Positions 40,541-50,265 of a stretch of DNA of 64,000 nt are shown here, in pieces. Numbering within the stretch: the first letter of the stretch is position 1; each line of letters starts with the position of its first letter. The translations under genes were made by a program, and so were the position numbers. Source of the DNA: Kalmanozyma brasiliensis GHG001 (taxonomy: Eukaryota; Basidiomycota; Ustilaginomycetes; Ustilaginales); the NCBI RefSeq assembly GCF_000497045.1, contig NW_015961988.1, forward strand, positions 62,001-126,000, read 5' to 3'. The notes beneath the pieces were generated by a model. The model was not told where the DNA came from. It did no database searches and saw nothing but the letters and a program-made list of their open reading frames with translations.

Positions 40541-42580
40541 TCACATTGGTGTCTCTGCAGTCAGAGCCTTTGGCGTCGACAGAAGCACGCAGTGTGCCGG
40601 AGAGGGCGGCGCGATATCTACGATGGGCGAATCTTGACCTCCATTGCCGAAGGTACGCGCGCTGAGGCTCCCCTGCGTGTCGTACGTCCCTCCCGCCATG
40701 GATGCGTCTTGACTGACGCCGCTCAGCCGCGATCCCAGCTGCAAGTGGAGTGCAGCGAAGAGTCCACGTCGACGGCGCACCTGCGAGCAAGAGGTGGTCG
40801 ATTTGGCCGAAGTTCCTGTCCCAGGCCGGGAGCTGAGCCGGCGCTGATCGAGGACAGACCGGGTTGTGTCGGAAGTGATGGTGCAGGCAGAATCGGCGGT
40901 GTCCGGACGAGCTGCTGTCACGTAGGTGGCTTCAGGAGGTTCGCGACAGTCAATTCGACTCTCAGTGTGGGAACATTGAGCTTTGGGCTCCATGACGCTT
41001 GGCGAGCAGCGATCGGAGTCGTGCGCGGCAGGGTCCTCTTTCGACGAGATTCCGCTCGAGCTCGCTGCAGTCTTCACGGCTCGGTACGACTTGACATCTA
41101 TATGGGCCGGCGTCTGTCCATCATCGATGCCCGTGACGTCCCCTGCGACTGACTGACAAAGAACAGCTGGTCCTGCGAGAGGCTTCTCTTCGTGCAGTCG
41201 CTCCGCAGTCTGCCTGTCTTCGTTCGATTTCAAAGCGTTCCTCGCCGATCCTCTGCTGCTCATTCGAGGCGTCAGGCCGGCTGCTTCACCAAAATTCCCT
41301 CGCGAGAAGTCAGGAGGCGACAAGGTCGTGAACAGCCTCGCCGACTTCCCAGATGTCTTGTTTCGTCCTTTGCCCTGCCCAAAGATTGGCTGATGCGCAA
41401 TGCACCCTGACGCAAAGTCCACAGCGTGTGCATAGTCAGTATCGTACCCGTGCCTGTTGCGTGGTTGAGATGCAGACCAGCTTGGAGGAGGATGGTCGAT
41501 CCCTCGCTTGCTGGAGCGAGGAGCGAAATCGCTCGCGGCACGAGTCGAGGCGGGCGAGAGTTGGAGTCTCTCGCCTCGATAGACGTGGTCCGGAGTGGAC
41601 GCTGCTTCGTGGAAGGAGCCCAGCAAGGCATTGGTGTTGGAGCCGGAGCGAGTGTCGAGGGCCGCTCGGCGTAGGGACCAGGAGCTGGAGGCTCGTAGGC
41701 TGTTGGTATCGGACCGACATCCGTGCGTCACCATATTGGTAGCTTGTTCTGAGAGAGCGAGAGCATTCCCACCGTACAGAGCGGTTGGTGGTCGTGCTAA
41801 AGCGGAGGTTTCGTCGTACAGATCGATCACGCATGGTTGCGATGCGTCTGATCCCGGCTCCTTCTTGGTTTGACCAACATGGCCTTTGTCTCGCACGATG
41901 AGGTGAAGAGGCTGGAGACTCGCACCATCGTCTTGTCGGTTACGTGCTGCTCCCGGCCTACAAAGCGAAGCGGAGATGAGATAGACGACGCTGATGGCCA
42001 ACGACGCAGCACAAGCCGTGTACGTTAGCATCTGACTCGTCTTGTTGACTGAGACGTTAACCCAAGCCACGCTGCCAGCAGCTTGGCCAGGTACGGCGTC
42101 GATCTTGACACAGTGAGGGGCGAGCGGCCGGACCAGATAGACCGCTGTTCCGAAAGCGGGTGGGCTCTTCTGTGATCCTAGCTGCGTCGTCGGTGGGGGC
42201 GTTCTCGGTCCAGTGGCGGCTGTGATGTTGGGCATCGCCCCTGGTGTGGGAACAGGTAGCTTTGAGGAAGTCACCGGGTGAGAAGGCCCTTTCGCCTGCA
42301 CGTCGCAAGGGAGAGTGGAGAGCCTATCGAACGTCATCGCAGACGCCACAAGGAAGCAGAGCGCTCTGCAAAAGTGAGGAGAACGCTTGCGAGACCCCTC
42401 GGTAAGCCGCCGACATGCAGAAAGCTCTTGAGCGACGATCAGGCCGCTCAGGCCGATGAGAGCGGTGCTGACAGCGGTAGAACGGATCGTGAGAGGATGT
42501 ACGAGAAAGTTGATGACAGCTGCGAACCACAAGATGACGACTCCAAGGAGGTGGATCGCCATGCAGGATGCCGACGCCAT
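40541..42580 (-). CDS. Orphan membrane protein, four predicted TM helices
   Basis: 679 aa from the ATG at 42580, single exon; the in-frame extension to 42829 is not supported. No family recognised. TM segments at about residues 8-28 (AIHLLGVVILWFAAVINFLV), 35-52, 70-85 and about 185-208 (ACAASLAISVVYLISASL). The loop between TM3 and TM4 has Asn-glycosylation sequons (NIT, NVS, NKT), so it is probably outside the cytosol. The remaining about 470 residues form a Ser/Arg-rich, low-complexity, presumably cytosolic tail. Possibly a lineage-specific surface protein. Confidence 0.6.
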   Translation of the reverse strand: MASASCMAIHLLGVVILWFAAVINFLVHPLTIRSTAVSTALIGLSGLIVAQELSACRRLTEGSRKRSPHFCRALCFLVASAMTFDRLSTLPCDVQAKGPSHPVTSSKLPVPTPGAMPNITAATGPRTPPPTTQLGSQKSPPAFGTAVYLVRPLAPHCVKIDAVPGQAAGSVAWVNVSVNKTSQMLTYTACAASLAISVVYLISASLCRPGAARNRQDDGASLQPLHLIVRDKGHVGQTKKEPGSDASQPCVIDLYDETSALARPPTALYGGNALALSEQATNMVTHGCRSDTNSLRASSSWSLRRAALDTRSGSNTNALLGSFHEAASTPDHVYRGERLQLSPASTRAASDFAPRSSKRGIDHPPPSWSASQPRNRHGYDTDYAHAVDFASGCIAHQPIFGQGKGRNKTSGKSARLFTTLSPPDFSRGNFGEAAGLTPRMSSRGSARNALKSNEDRQTAERLHEEKPLAGPAVLCQSVAGDVTGIDDGQTPAHIDVKSYRAVKTAASSSGISSKEDPAAHDSDRCSPSVMEPKAQCSHTESRIDCREPPEATYVTAARPDTADSACTITSDTTRSVLDQRRLSSRPGTGTSAKSTTSCSQVRRRRGLFAALHLQLGSRLSGVSQDASMAGGTYDTQGSLSARTFGNGGQDSPIVDIAPPSPAHCVLLSTPKALTAETPM

Positions 42581-44189
42581 GTTCGTGGACGGTGAAGATG
42601 GTGTCCCCGAGGTCTGCTTTGTGACTTTAGCCAGATAGCTTGGCCTGCGATTGCTCAGGAACGTGTAACGTTGCTGGCATGGGACTAATACGAGACCAGC
42701 CCGTTCCGTAGATTGCGCCAGGCAATGTGACAGGTAAGCGTTTCGGAGCGACAGTAAAGCTGCCGAACGTGATGCTTCTGCACAGCAGAGTCGAGCAGGA
42801 CGCAAGCGGTAGTAGAAGAACGCAGACATACGCCTTGCAAGCTGCGTACTTCTTTAATGGCGAGACAATGGCCGGCTTCATACAAGCGACACGCGCGGCA
42901 GCAATCGATCCCACAGAGCGGCGGCCATACCCTTGTCTTGGCACACCGGCATCTCCGGTTCCTGAGACGGCAACCTGCCCTCAAATGAAAAGAGACTTTG
43001 CCGTCAGCAAGGCTTGACGGGTCACAGAAGGAAACAAATTTGATCATCGACGTCGTGCTCTTCGTGGTTCAACGCCACATGAGATGGCAGCTGCGATAGC
43101 CGTCTCATATGTTGCTGCCCTTTCAGGGACTGCCGGCATGTGTTGATGTGTGGGTTGGAGGCGAACAATGAAAGTGGGTCCAGCCACAGGGCAAACAAGC
43201 CCGCATCAACAGGTATGAAGAGCACATGCATCCCTCCTCCATCTTCGGAGAACGGAAGTCGGAGACGCAGGCTGTACGGAGCGGGGCAGGGCTACTGTAA
43301 CTCGAAGGGTGGTGAACCCACCAACACCGTTGCCGCCAAGATGGACTTTGCCGCACTACGCAGTACTACGCAGTCGCGGCGGAGCAACCGAAGTTACTTT
43401 ACTGATCCGCTTCATTCTTTTCGCTAGTTCCGAGGTCATTTCAGGGCATCACTTGTTGATCAATGACTGTCGTTGTTCTCGGTGAGGATCAATCTTGCCG
43501 ACTAATGACGACAGGCATAGAGCCGACCTAACACGCTACTGAGAACTAGCCTTCAAAAATCTACAGCTGTCAAATCATGAACGCCGCAGCGCGAATTCCG
43601 CGGCTGTCAGCAGATCTCGCCAAGAGCCATGGCGGATGATTCGTCATTGCGCTTCGACAGCACAGCCTCGGCGACTTGTTTTTTTTCCTTCTTGAGCCTC
43701 GCACAGCCTGCTAGAACCCTTTCCCCACCTTGTCGCTCGCCACCATGCTCGACGAGCACAGCCGACTGCGACAGAAGTGCGGGCTGTGTGTCGAGACAGT
43801 GCGATCTAAGGATCGGAATTGAAAGGCATCGACTCCGGCTATTCGACCCGTGTGCCTGATCCACTCCTGATTCGTGTCTCGAGCCCTCTGAGAGTCGCGA
43901 GAGCGGTACGTGCTGTGACGGGCGTCGAGCGCGAGGCTGTGGACCTTGGCGCGGCAAGGCAGATGGGCGGGCGTCAGGGTCTTGCCAAGGGCATTGTGCG
44001 AGCACGGCCCGTCCTCTCCTCGTGCATAACGGCGTGCGTGACGGAATCTGTCTCCACCTCAGTCGACCGTCGAGAAAAGTCTCATAAGTAGCCTCTCCTT
44101 TCATTCCCTTCCCCTACCAATTCACCATCACCATCTCTCACACCCGCAACACCTTCCCAGAGAGCATCTCGCCTTTACAACTCAGCACC
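42581..44189. other. 1.6-kb intergenic region
   Basis: Divergent spacer between the orphan membrane protein (minus) and the glycine-zipper protein (plus). No convincing gene. About 44090-44185 is a C/T/A-rich leader directly before the ATG at 44190. Confidence 0.45.
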
Positions 44190-44876
44190 ATGTCGTACTA
44201 TCCAGGCGGTCCCTCCTCGAACCAGTCGTCGTATCCCGGTGGCCCGCAGTCGTCGTACCCCGGCGGCGCACAGTCGTCCTACCCTGGCGATCCACTCGCG
44301 ATGCCTTCGTCCGGCGGCTACCAGTCCTCGTACTCTGGCGGACCTCCATCATCCTACCCTGGCGGACCTCAGCCGTCGTACAACAACGGATCCGGCTATG
44401 ACTCGCATCAGAGCTACAACAGCGGACCCGGCTACGACTCGCCACAAGGCTACAACTCGAACTACGGCCCGCCTTCGAACCCGAACCAGTCCTCGTACGG
44501 TCCTCCTTCACATGCAAACCAGTCTTCGTATGGCAACTCGTCGTCGCCTTCACCGTACGCAGGTCAGCCACCGCAACAGCAGGGTCCGATGCAGTACGAC
44601 CAGAACGGCCAGCCCATCGAGGGCGAGCGCGGCATTGGCACCATGGCCGCGGGAGCCGCTGCTGGTTGGGCTGGTAACAAGATGACGGGTGGTCACATGG
44701 GCACCTTCGGCTCGATGGCGAGCGGAGCCGTCTTGGCGCAGGCGGGCAAGATGATTTTCGAAAAGATGAACGATAACAAGAAGCCTCACAACGGCGGATA
44801 CGGTGGCAACCCCTACGGTCCTCCTCCCGGCGGTCATCACAATCAAGGCGGCTTTGGTGGCTTCTTCAAGCACTGA
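44190..44876 (+). CDS. Glycine-zipper protein with YPGG-rich low-complexity N-terminus
   Basis: 228 aa, single exon. Residues 1-140 are almost only Ser, Tyr, Pro, Gly, Gln and Asn, with repeated SSYPGG units (at least four near residues 13-60) and then SYNxGxGYDS units. Residues about 145-195 form a glycine-zipper segment (GIGTMAAGAAAGWAGNKM, FGSMASGAVLAQAGKMI) of the 2TM glycine-zipper type, expected to insert in or lie on membranes. The tail is Gly/His/Asn-rich. Such architectures occur in fungal stress proteins of unknown function. The N-terminus is prion-like in composition. Confidence 0.8.
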   Translation: MSYYPGGPSSNQSSYPGGPQSSYPGGAQSSYPGDPLAMPSSGGYQSSYSGGPPSSYPGGPQPSYNNGSGYDSHQSYNSGPGYDSPQGYNSNYGPPSNPNQSSYGPPSHANQSSYGNSSSPSPYAGQPPQQQGPMQYDQNGQPIEGERGIGTMAAGAAAGWAGNKMTGGHMGTFGSMASGAVLAQAGKMIFEKMNDNKKPHNGGYGGNPYGPPPGGHHNQGGFGGFFKH

Positions 44877-45038
44877 ATGTCGTAGCGTCCGATCTATACC
44901 CTGTCCTGCATGCAGTTTCGTTCGATTGATGTTGCTTCCTCCCGTTGTCAAATACTCACGAGTTTCACGTTTCGCTATAATTACAATTCACAATGTCCGT
45001 CCTGTTGTTCATTGGTTCTGCATCGCGAAAGCATGAGT

Positions 45039-45452
45039 TCATGGCTTGACAAAGTTGGCGACAATGTTGACATCTTTGCACTCGCTGTCCTCGAGCCGGG
45101 CCACTTCGTTGCCGTTGACCACTTTGGTGATGGTAGGAATGCACTTGATCGCATACTCTTTGCGGAACCTGTTGTCTGGCGTTTTCCATCTGAATCGAAA
45201 CAAAGCAGAGTGACGATGTCAGCTCGATCGCCTCTCATTCTTTGCTTCGTTCTGGGTGACGACTTACTCTGGCTTCTCACCGACAAGCACGATATGGCCA
45301 TCTACGTTGCTACCGCCAAACACCTTGTCGACCGCAGGCTGCGCATCGACGCAATCGGGACACCAGGGTGGGGCGCCCGAGCTGAAAAAGATGAGGAACT
45401 GAGGCTTGTCCCCTGACGAGGAGGGCACGTCGTTGGATGTTGTGATCGTCAT
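45039..45452 (-). CDS. TXNDC17-like thioredoxin-domain protein
   Basis: 111 aa. Exons 45452-45268 and 45189-45039; intron 45267-45190 (GTAAGT...TTCAG, 78 nt). Small cytosolic thioredoxin-related protein of the TXNDC17/TRP14 (DUF953) group with the diagnostic active site WCPDC (residues 30-34) in PPWCPDCVDAQP. The splice gives the family-typical VGEKPEWKTPDN, followed by KCIPTITKV. TRP14 proteins reduce selected disulfides and cystine. Start at the first ATG in good position (45452); an in-frame extension has no ATG. Confidence 0.92.
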
Positions 45453-45945
45453 CTTCGATGTTAAGGGAAGCGGCTGAGATGATGGAAGCTGAGCATCAAG
45501 ATCCAAAAAGCGAGCTCTAAAAAATGTCACAGAAAATCAATTTGTAGCGCACGGGCAGAGCAGCGCTTAGAAAAGTGTTGGTCTCGTCTGAACTGAATCG
45601 GGGGTGAGTCGCGTTCCTCTGGCGCGGCGCGTTGATTGCTCCTGACAAGCGCTTTCCTTGCAGGTGTGGAGGTTTGCTGCCATTGCCATTCGAGCTTGGC
45701 TGAGCACTCACTCCCTTCTTCCACCACCACCATTGAACGCAAGCAGCATTGGACTCATCGTTTTCCCTCGTGGAGCGCTCGCTTTCGTCACGATCATCGC
45801 TCTCTACAGATACCCGCGCTGTCTGTGCGCACTCGCCAGAGGTACGCTTCTCCGAGCCTCGACCCTCTCTTTCGCCGGAAGCACAACTCGACTCTCCCCG
45901 TCCTACCCCCGGAAGTCTTTGCATTCGCTTCAGCGCTTTTTGACC
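45453..45945. promoter_or_regulatory. Divergent promoter TXNDC17-like / UNG with candidate leader intron
   Basis: 493 nt. On plus, a canonical-looking 60-nt intron is possible at 45604-45663 (GTGAGT, CTGAC, TTGCAG). After it, the frame of UNG is open for 94 codons before the first ATG. Confidence 0.5.
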
Positions 45946-47277
45946 ATGTCGGCAAGAAGTACACTCTCCAAGCGAGATGCGAACACGCTCGCCTCAGATG
46001 CGGACGGCACATCGCAAGCAGGCGCAGCGAAACGAGCAAAGACGGGCATAGCTCTTCCAAAAGACGATTTCGACACCTCGGATCAAGAATTCGACGAAGA
46101 AGCCCTCATAGCTGCAGCAGAGCAGGCCGAGTCTGCTGCGTCCAATCCGCCGTCCTCTCAGCCAGATCCAGCGTCGTCGCAGCCATCTTCAGCGGCAAAG
46201 TCTTCAGCGACGACAACAGCTCTCGACTCTGCCGCCGTCTCCGCTTCGTCTTCGACACCTCGTTCATCCCTTCGTCAAGCCACGCTCACTCCGTCCAAGA
46301 ACGGGTCGACCATGAAGCTATCCCAGTCCTCCGCCCCGTCGGCTGCCACTCCTTCCGACCTAGTCCCGAAACTGCAACCACCCTCCGACCCTCCCGCCGA
46401 CCCACTGTGGCTCGAACGCCAAACCATGTCTCCCACCTGGCTCTCCATCCTCCGCCCCGAAATGGAAAAGCCCTACTTCAAGACACTCAAGACCTTCCTC
46501 GCAGCCGAAGACAAGGCTGGCAAGAAAACCTACCCACAACGAGAGCTCATCTACTCGTGGTCACGCCTCGTCCCCTCCCCGTCGCACGTGCGCGTCGTTG
46601 TTGTCGGGCAAGACCCGTACCACGGACCCAACCAGGCTTGCGGTTTGTCGTTCAGCGTCCCCAAAGGTATTCCTACGCCGCCCTCGCTGAAGAACATATA
46701 CAAGGAGCTGGCGAGCGAGTATCCAGGCTTCAAAGCGCCGAATCATGGATGCCTGGATGGGTGGGCCAGGCAGGGCGTGCTGATGCTCAATGCGTGTCTT
46801 ACCGTCTCGGCTGGTGCTGCGGGGAGTCATCACGGGAAAGGCTGGGAGGGGTTGACCAAGCATGTGTTGAAGCGGATCGCGGATGAAGCGGCGGGGTCGA
46901 GTGCTGCGAAGGCGGCTAATGCGAATGCCACGGCCAACTCCAAGATCGCTACCATGTTTGCCAAGGTGCAGAGCAAGTCCACCGACAAGGAAGAGAATCA
47001 TTCCGAGCCATCAGCCAAGGTCGAGCCGAGAGAGGACGGTGATGCGCAGCAGAGCAAAGGCGTCGTCTTTCTCGTTTGGGGCGCTCCGGCGGCAAAGACA
47101 CTAGCAGAGGCAGGCGTGACCGACAAGAGTGCCAACATTCTCATTCTCAAATCGCCCCACCCTTCGCCGCTTTCTGCGCATCGCGGATTCTTGGGCAATG
47201 GACACTTCAAGAAGGCCAACGAGTGGCTGAAGCAGCGCTACGGCGAGGAGGGCATGATTGATTGGGCGAAGCTATAA
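45946..47277 (+). CDS. UNG1: Uracil-DNA glycosylase (family 1)
   Basis: 443 aa from the ATG at 45946. Removes uracil from DNA (base excision repair). Residues 1 to about 150 are Ser/Ala/Pro-rich. The catalytic domain shows the water-activating loop GQDPYHGPNQACGLSFSV near residue 220, PPSLKNIYKEL, LMLNACLTV, and the minor-groove loop HPSPLSAHRGF near 405. An insertion of about 55 low-complexity residues (about 316-370) lies between the GWEGLTKHVLKRI helix and the VVFLVWG strand, where family members usually have a short turn. The 94 codons upstream of the ATG are open in frame, basic and free of acidic residues, so a mitochondrial isoform from a non-AUG start is conceivable. Convergent with ALDH. 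Confidence 0.94.
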   Translation: MSARSTLSKRDANTLASDADGTSQAGAAKRAKTGIALPKDDFDTSDQEFDEEALIAAAEQAESAASNPPSSQPDPASSQPSSAAKSSATTTALDSAAVSASSSTPRSSLRQATLTPSKNGSTMKLSQSSAPSAATPSDLVPKLQPPSDPPADPLWLERQTMSPTWLSILRPEMEKPYFKTLKTFLAAEDKAGKKTYPQRELIYSWSRLVPSPSHVRVVVVGQDPYHGPNQACGLSFSVPKGIPTPPSLKNIYKELASEYPGFKAPNHGCLDGWARQGVLMLNACLTVSAGAAGSHHGKGWEGLTKHVLKRIADEAAGSSAAKAANANATANSKIATMFAKVQSKSTDKEENHSEPSAKVEPREDGDAQQSKGVVFLVWGAPAAKTLAEAGVTDKSANILILKSPHPSPLSAHRGFLGNGHFKKANEWLKQRYGEEGMIDWAKL

Positions 47278-47393
47278 CCCGGGCCGCCTCTCATACTCGG
47301 CTCGACACAGGAACAGCAGCACAAATGCAATACCTTGTTCTCATACATCACACAGGGTGGGACACGACGTCAATTTGCGCATTGCGAGGGGAA

Positions 47394-48932
47394 TCAGCCG
47401 GTAAGCGGCCAATCGAGCATCTCTCCAAAGTTCCAGTGCACACTCTTGACCTGGGTGTACTCCTTGATGGCATCGACACCGAGCTCCCTTCCAATACCGG
47501 AGCTCTTGAATCCACCAAATGGCACCGCATTGCTCACCACCACGTAGTTGTTGACCCACACCGTCCCCGCCTGGATGGCGCCGCTGACCCTCATGCACGT
47601 GTTGGCATTCGAACTGAAAACGCCGGCGCCCAGGCCGTAGCTCGTGTCGTTGGCCAGCTTGATCGCCTCCGCTTCGTCCTTGAAGCTGGCCACCGCGAGG
47701 ACGGGACCGAAGATCTCCTCGTCGACGATCTTCATCCCGCGCTTGCAGCCCGAGAAGATGGTCGGTTGGACGTAGAACCCTTTGGCAAAGTCGCCCGTGC
47801 CCTCTGTCCAGGCGCCACCGCCGATCTCGACCTTGGCGCCCTCGGCTTTGCCGGACTCGATGTAGTCGAGAATCCTCTGTTGATGTCGCTGCGTGATCTG
47901 GGGTCCCTGGAAGGTTTGCGAGTCGAACGGATCGCCGATGGTGTGCGCCTTGAAGGCTGCGACGAGCTTGGGGAGGAACTTGTCGTAGATGCCCTCTTGG
48001 ACGAAGAGGCGCGAGCCGGCGGTACAATCCTGGCCCTGGTTGAAGAGGATTCCGAGCGCGACCCAGTTGACCGCCTGATCGATGTCAGCGTCGTCAAACA
48101 CCACCACGGGCGACTTACCGCCGAGCTCGAGGGTGACCTTCTTGAGGTTGGACTGGGCGGCACGTTGCATGACGCGCTTACCGATGGCGGTGGAGCCGGT
48201 AAAAGCGACCTTGTCGACATCCATATGGCCCGTGATCGCATCACCCACCACCGGGCCGAGACCATTGACAACGTTAAACACGCCCTTCGGCAGACCCGCC
48301 TCGACCGCGAGCTCGGCGATCTTCAACGCCGTCAAGGGCGTCTGTTCCGCCGGCTTGAGCACTACACAGTTGCCCGCAGCCAACGCAGGTGCCACCTTCC
48401 ACCCGAGCATCCCGATGGGGTAGTTCCACGGGATGATCTGCCCGCACACCCCCAAGGGCTCGAGACGCGTAAAGGCCAGCTTCTCGCCCTCCTTCTGCTC
48501 GATCGTCTTGCCCTCGATCTTGTCCGCAAGCCCGGCGTAGTAGCGGAAGCAACCGGCGGTGTCGGCGATGTCCATGGTTTCGGCGATCCATCGTGGTTTG
48601 CCGTTGTCCAGCGATTCGAGTTCGGAGAGTTCCACGATGTGTTCTTCGAGCAGGGAGGCGAGCTTGAAGAGACACTCGGCGCGTTGGGAGGGAGTAGAAT
48701 TGCGACCCCAGACGGTGTTGTATGCGGTTCGTGCGGCAGAGACGGCGAGATCGACGTCCTCAGCGGAGCCAGCGGAGACGTGACCCAACGAAGCACCCGT
48801 CGCCGGGTTGATCGTTTCGAGTGTGTCGCCCGTGACCGAGGGCACAAAGGCATTGTCGATGAACAGACCTGTGGGGACGGTGAGCGTCTTGCCCGAAGGC
48901 GAGGCGATGCTGAGCGTGGAAGAAATCGCCAT
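47394..48932 (-). CDS. NAD(P)+-dependent aldehyde dehydrogenase
   Basis: 512 aa, single exon. Oxidises aldehydes to acids. Catalytic Cys303 in NQGQDCTAGSR, general base Glu of TLELGGKSP about 34 residues earlier, Asn of the PWNYP motif, the cofactor motif FTGSTAIGKRV and the late EEIFGPV motif are all present. No clear targeting peptide: the chosen start (48932, MAISSTLSIASPSGK) gives a cytosolic-type enzyme with the usual length of about 500. The upstream open extension to 49097 is regarded as leader. Smuts have indole-acetaldehyde and other ALDHs; the substrate cannot be read from sequence. Confidence 0.94.
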   Translation of the reverse strand: MAISSTLSIASPSGKTLTVPTGLFIDNAFVPSVTGDTLETINPATGASLGHVSAGSAEDVDLAVSAARTAYNTVWGRNSTPSQRAECLFKLASLLEEHIVELSELESLDNGKPRWIAETMDIADTAGCFRYYAGLADKIEGKTIEQKEGEKLAFTRLEPLGVCGQIIPWNYPIGMLGWKVAPALAAGNCVVLKPAEQTPLTALKIAELAVEAGLPKGVFNVVNGLGPVVGDAITGHMDVDKVAFTGSTAIGKRVMQRAAQSNLKKVTLELGGKSPVVVFDDADIDQAVNWVALGILFNQGQDCTAGSRLFVQEGIYDKFLPKLVAAFKAHTIGDPFDSQTFQGPQITQRHQQRILDYIESGKAEGAKVEIGGGAWTEGTGDFAKGFYVQPTIFSGCKRGMKIVDEEIFGPVLAVASFKDEAEAIKLANDTSYGLGAGVFSSNANTCMRVSGAIQAGTVWVNNYVVVSNAVPFGGFKSSGIGRELGVDAIKEYTQVKSVHWNFGEMLDWPLTG

Positions 48933-50265
48933 GTTGACAAAGATGCGATGGCAGAGTGTGTTGGTGTAAGGATTCGAGGAAAGAACGTGGAGGAGGTGCC
49001 GAGAGGTATATATGGAATCTGCGCTTGCCCGATCGAGGATGCCGAAGAAGCGAGGCCTTATCTGGCCGCGTGCCCGGCACCGGCGGTCAACGACCAAGCC
49101 AACCTGCCGTGTCTGCGTATCGAAAACTTCGTAGCCGCCACCCCATGTCGAGCTGCTCGAGCAGCAGGGTCCGGCATCGACATTGGCCCGTGTGCTGCTT
49201 CGAGGAAATTGGCGCGCTACCCGCGCTAATCGCGCCTGCCGCGACGATAGGGTTCGCAGCGAAAATCAAGACTTACACAGGTGCAGTGCCCAAAGCAGGA
49301 CGGACCCTGGACGCAAAAACAGCGCGCCGGGTAGAGACACTCGAGACGGGCCTAGGCAGGGCCAGGACAACCTACGAGGGTAGCTCAACGATGCTCTCCG
49401 AAGGGCAAGCAGGCGACGGAAGCTGGCAGGGGAGCGCTGTGTTGCGGGCAGTCGATGCGTAGCCTGCAGCCGTGCGAGGGACAGCGAGCCACGCGACAAA
49501 GCAATTGGAGTAATGGCTATGGAGCGGCTTCGGACGGAATTCCATCCTGCTATCGATTCAGGCCAGATAGATCATGTAGGCATGTTCATCGTCGAACACT
49601 TGACTGAGCCTGGTGGGACACTCCGACTGTTCAGCTGACCGCAAGCGTCGACATCGTGACGGAAGAGCGAGGCGACGTTGTCCAAGAGGCAAGCCCGGCA
49701 ATCGGAGCCAAAGCTGGGAGCTGTTCCGAGTGCCGAAGCCGAGCACTCTTTTGGCTGAGCTTGCGTTTCATTTGCCTCGTTACCTGTTGCTGCACCTCAA
49801 CCATCAACCGGCCATATCCCGCTAGCCTTCATTTCGCCAAACGTTCGCTTCTGCATCTTTTGCCAGCGTCAAAGTCAATCCGGTGGGCACTGCTGCTGAG
49901 CTTGCTCCTGCGCAACCCAACCTGTCCTCGGCAGCCCTTCCGTGCGCCCTTCTTTTGCACCGGTCCTTCGGTACCGACCGAGCGGCTGCCAGATAAGCGG
50001 TTGCTGCACGGAACCACGGCGATCAAGTAGTTGCCGTGAATCCCGACTCGGCTGCTCATCAAACATTTGCTGACATCGGACGGCTTTCCACATCACCTCG
50101 ATCGCAAGCGCAGCTGTGCATCCACTGTCGTCCCTTCCATCGATGTGCTACAGGTGCGCGTGAGGTATGACGTCTCAATTGACCCCTTCCGACCATCACC
50201 ATCCGTCACATCTCGATTCTCGACCGACAAGATAGCCCAGCAAGCGGAGCGGTCATCTTTCCACC
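48933..50265. promoter_or_regulatory. Divergent region between ALDH and Zn2Cys6 gene
   Basis: 1.3 kb. A TATATAT element at 49007-49013 lies about 75 nt upstream of the ALDH ATG and is a candidate TATA box for that gene. No further gene recognised. Confidence 0.45.

Noticed and set aside
47262..49229. 655-codon open frame antisense to the aldehyde dehydrogenase
   Set aside because: Same codon-bias shadow; the sense strand has all ALDH motifs.
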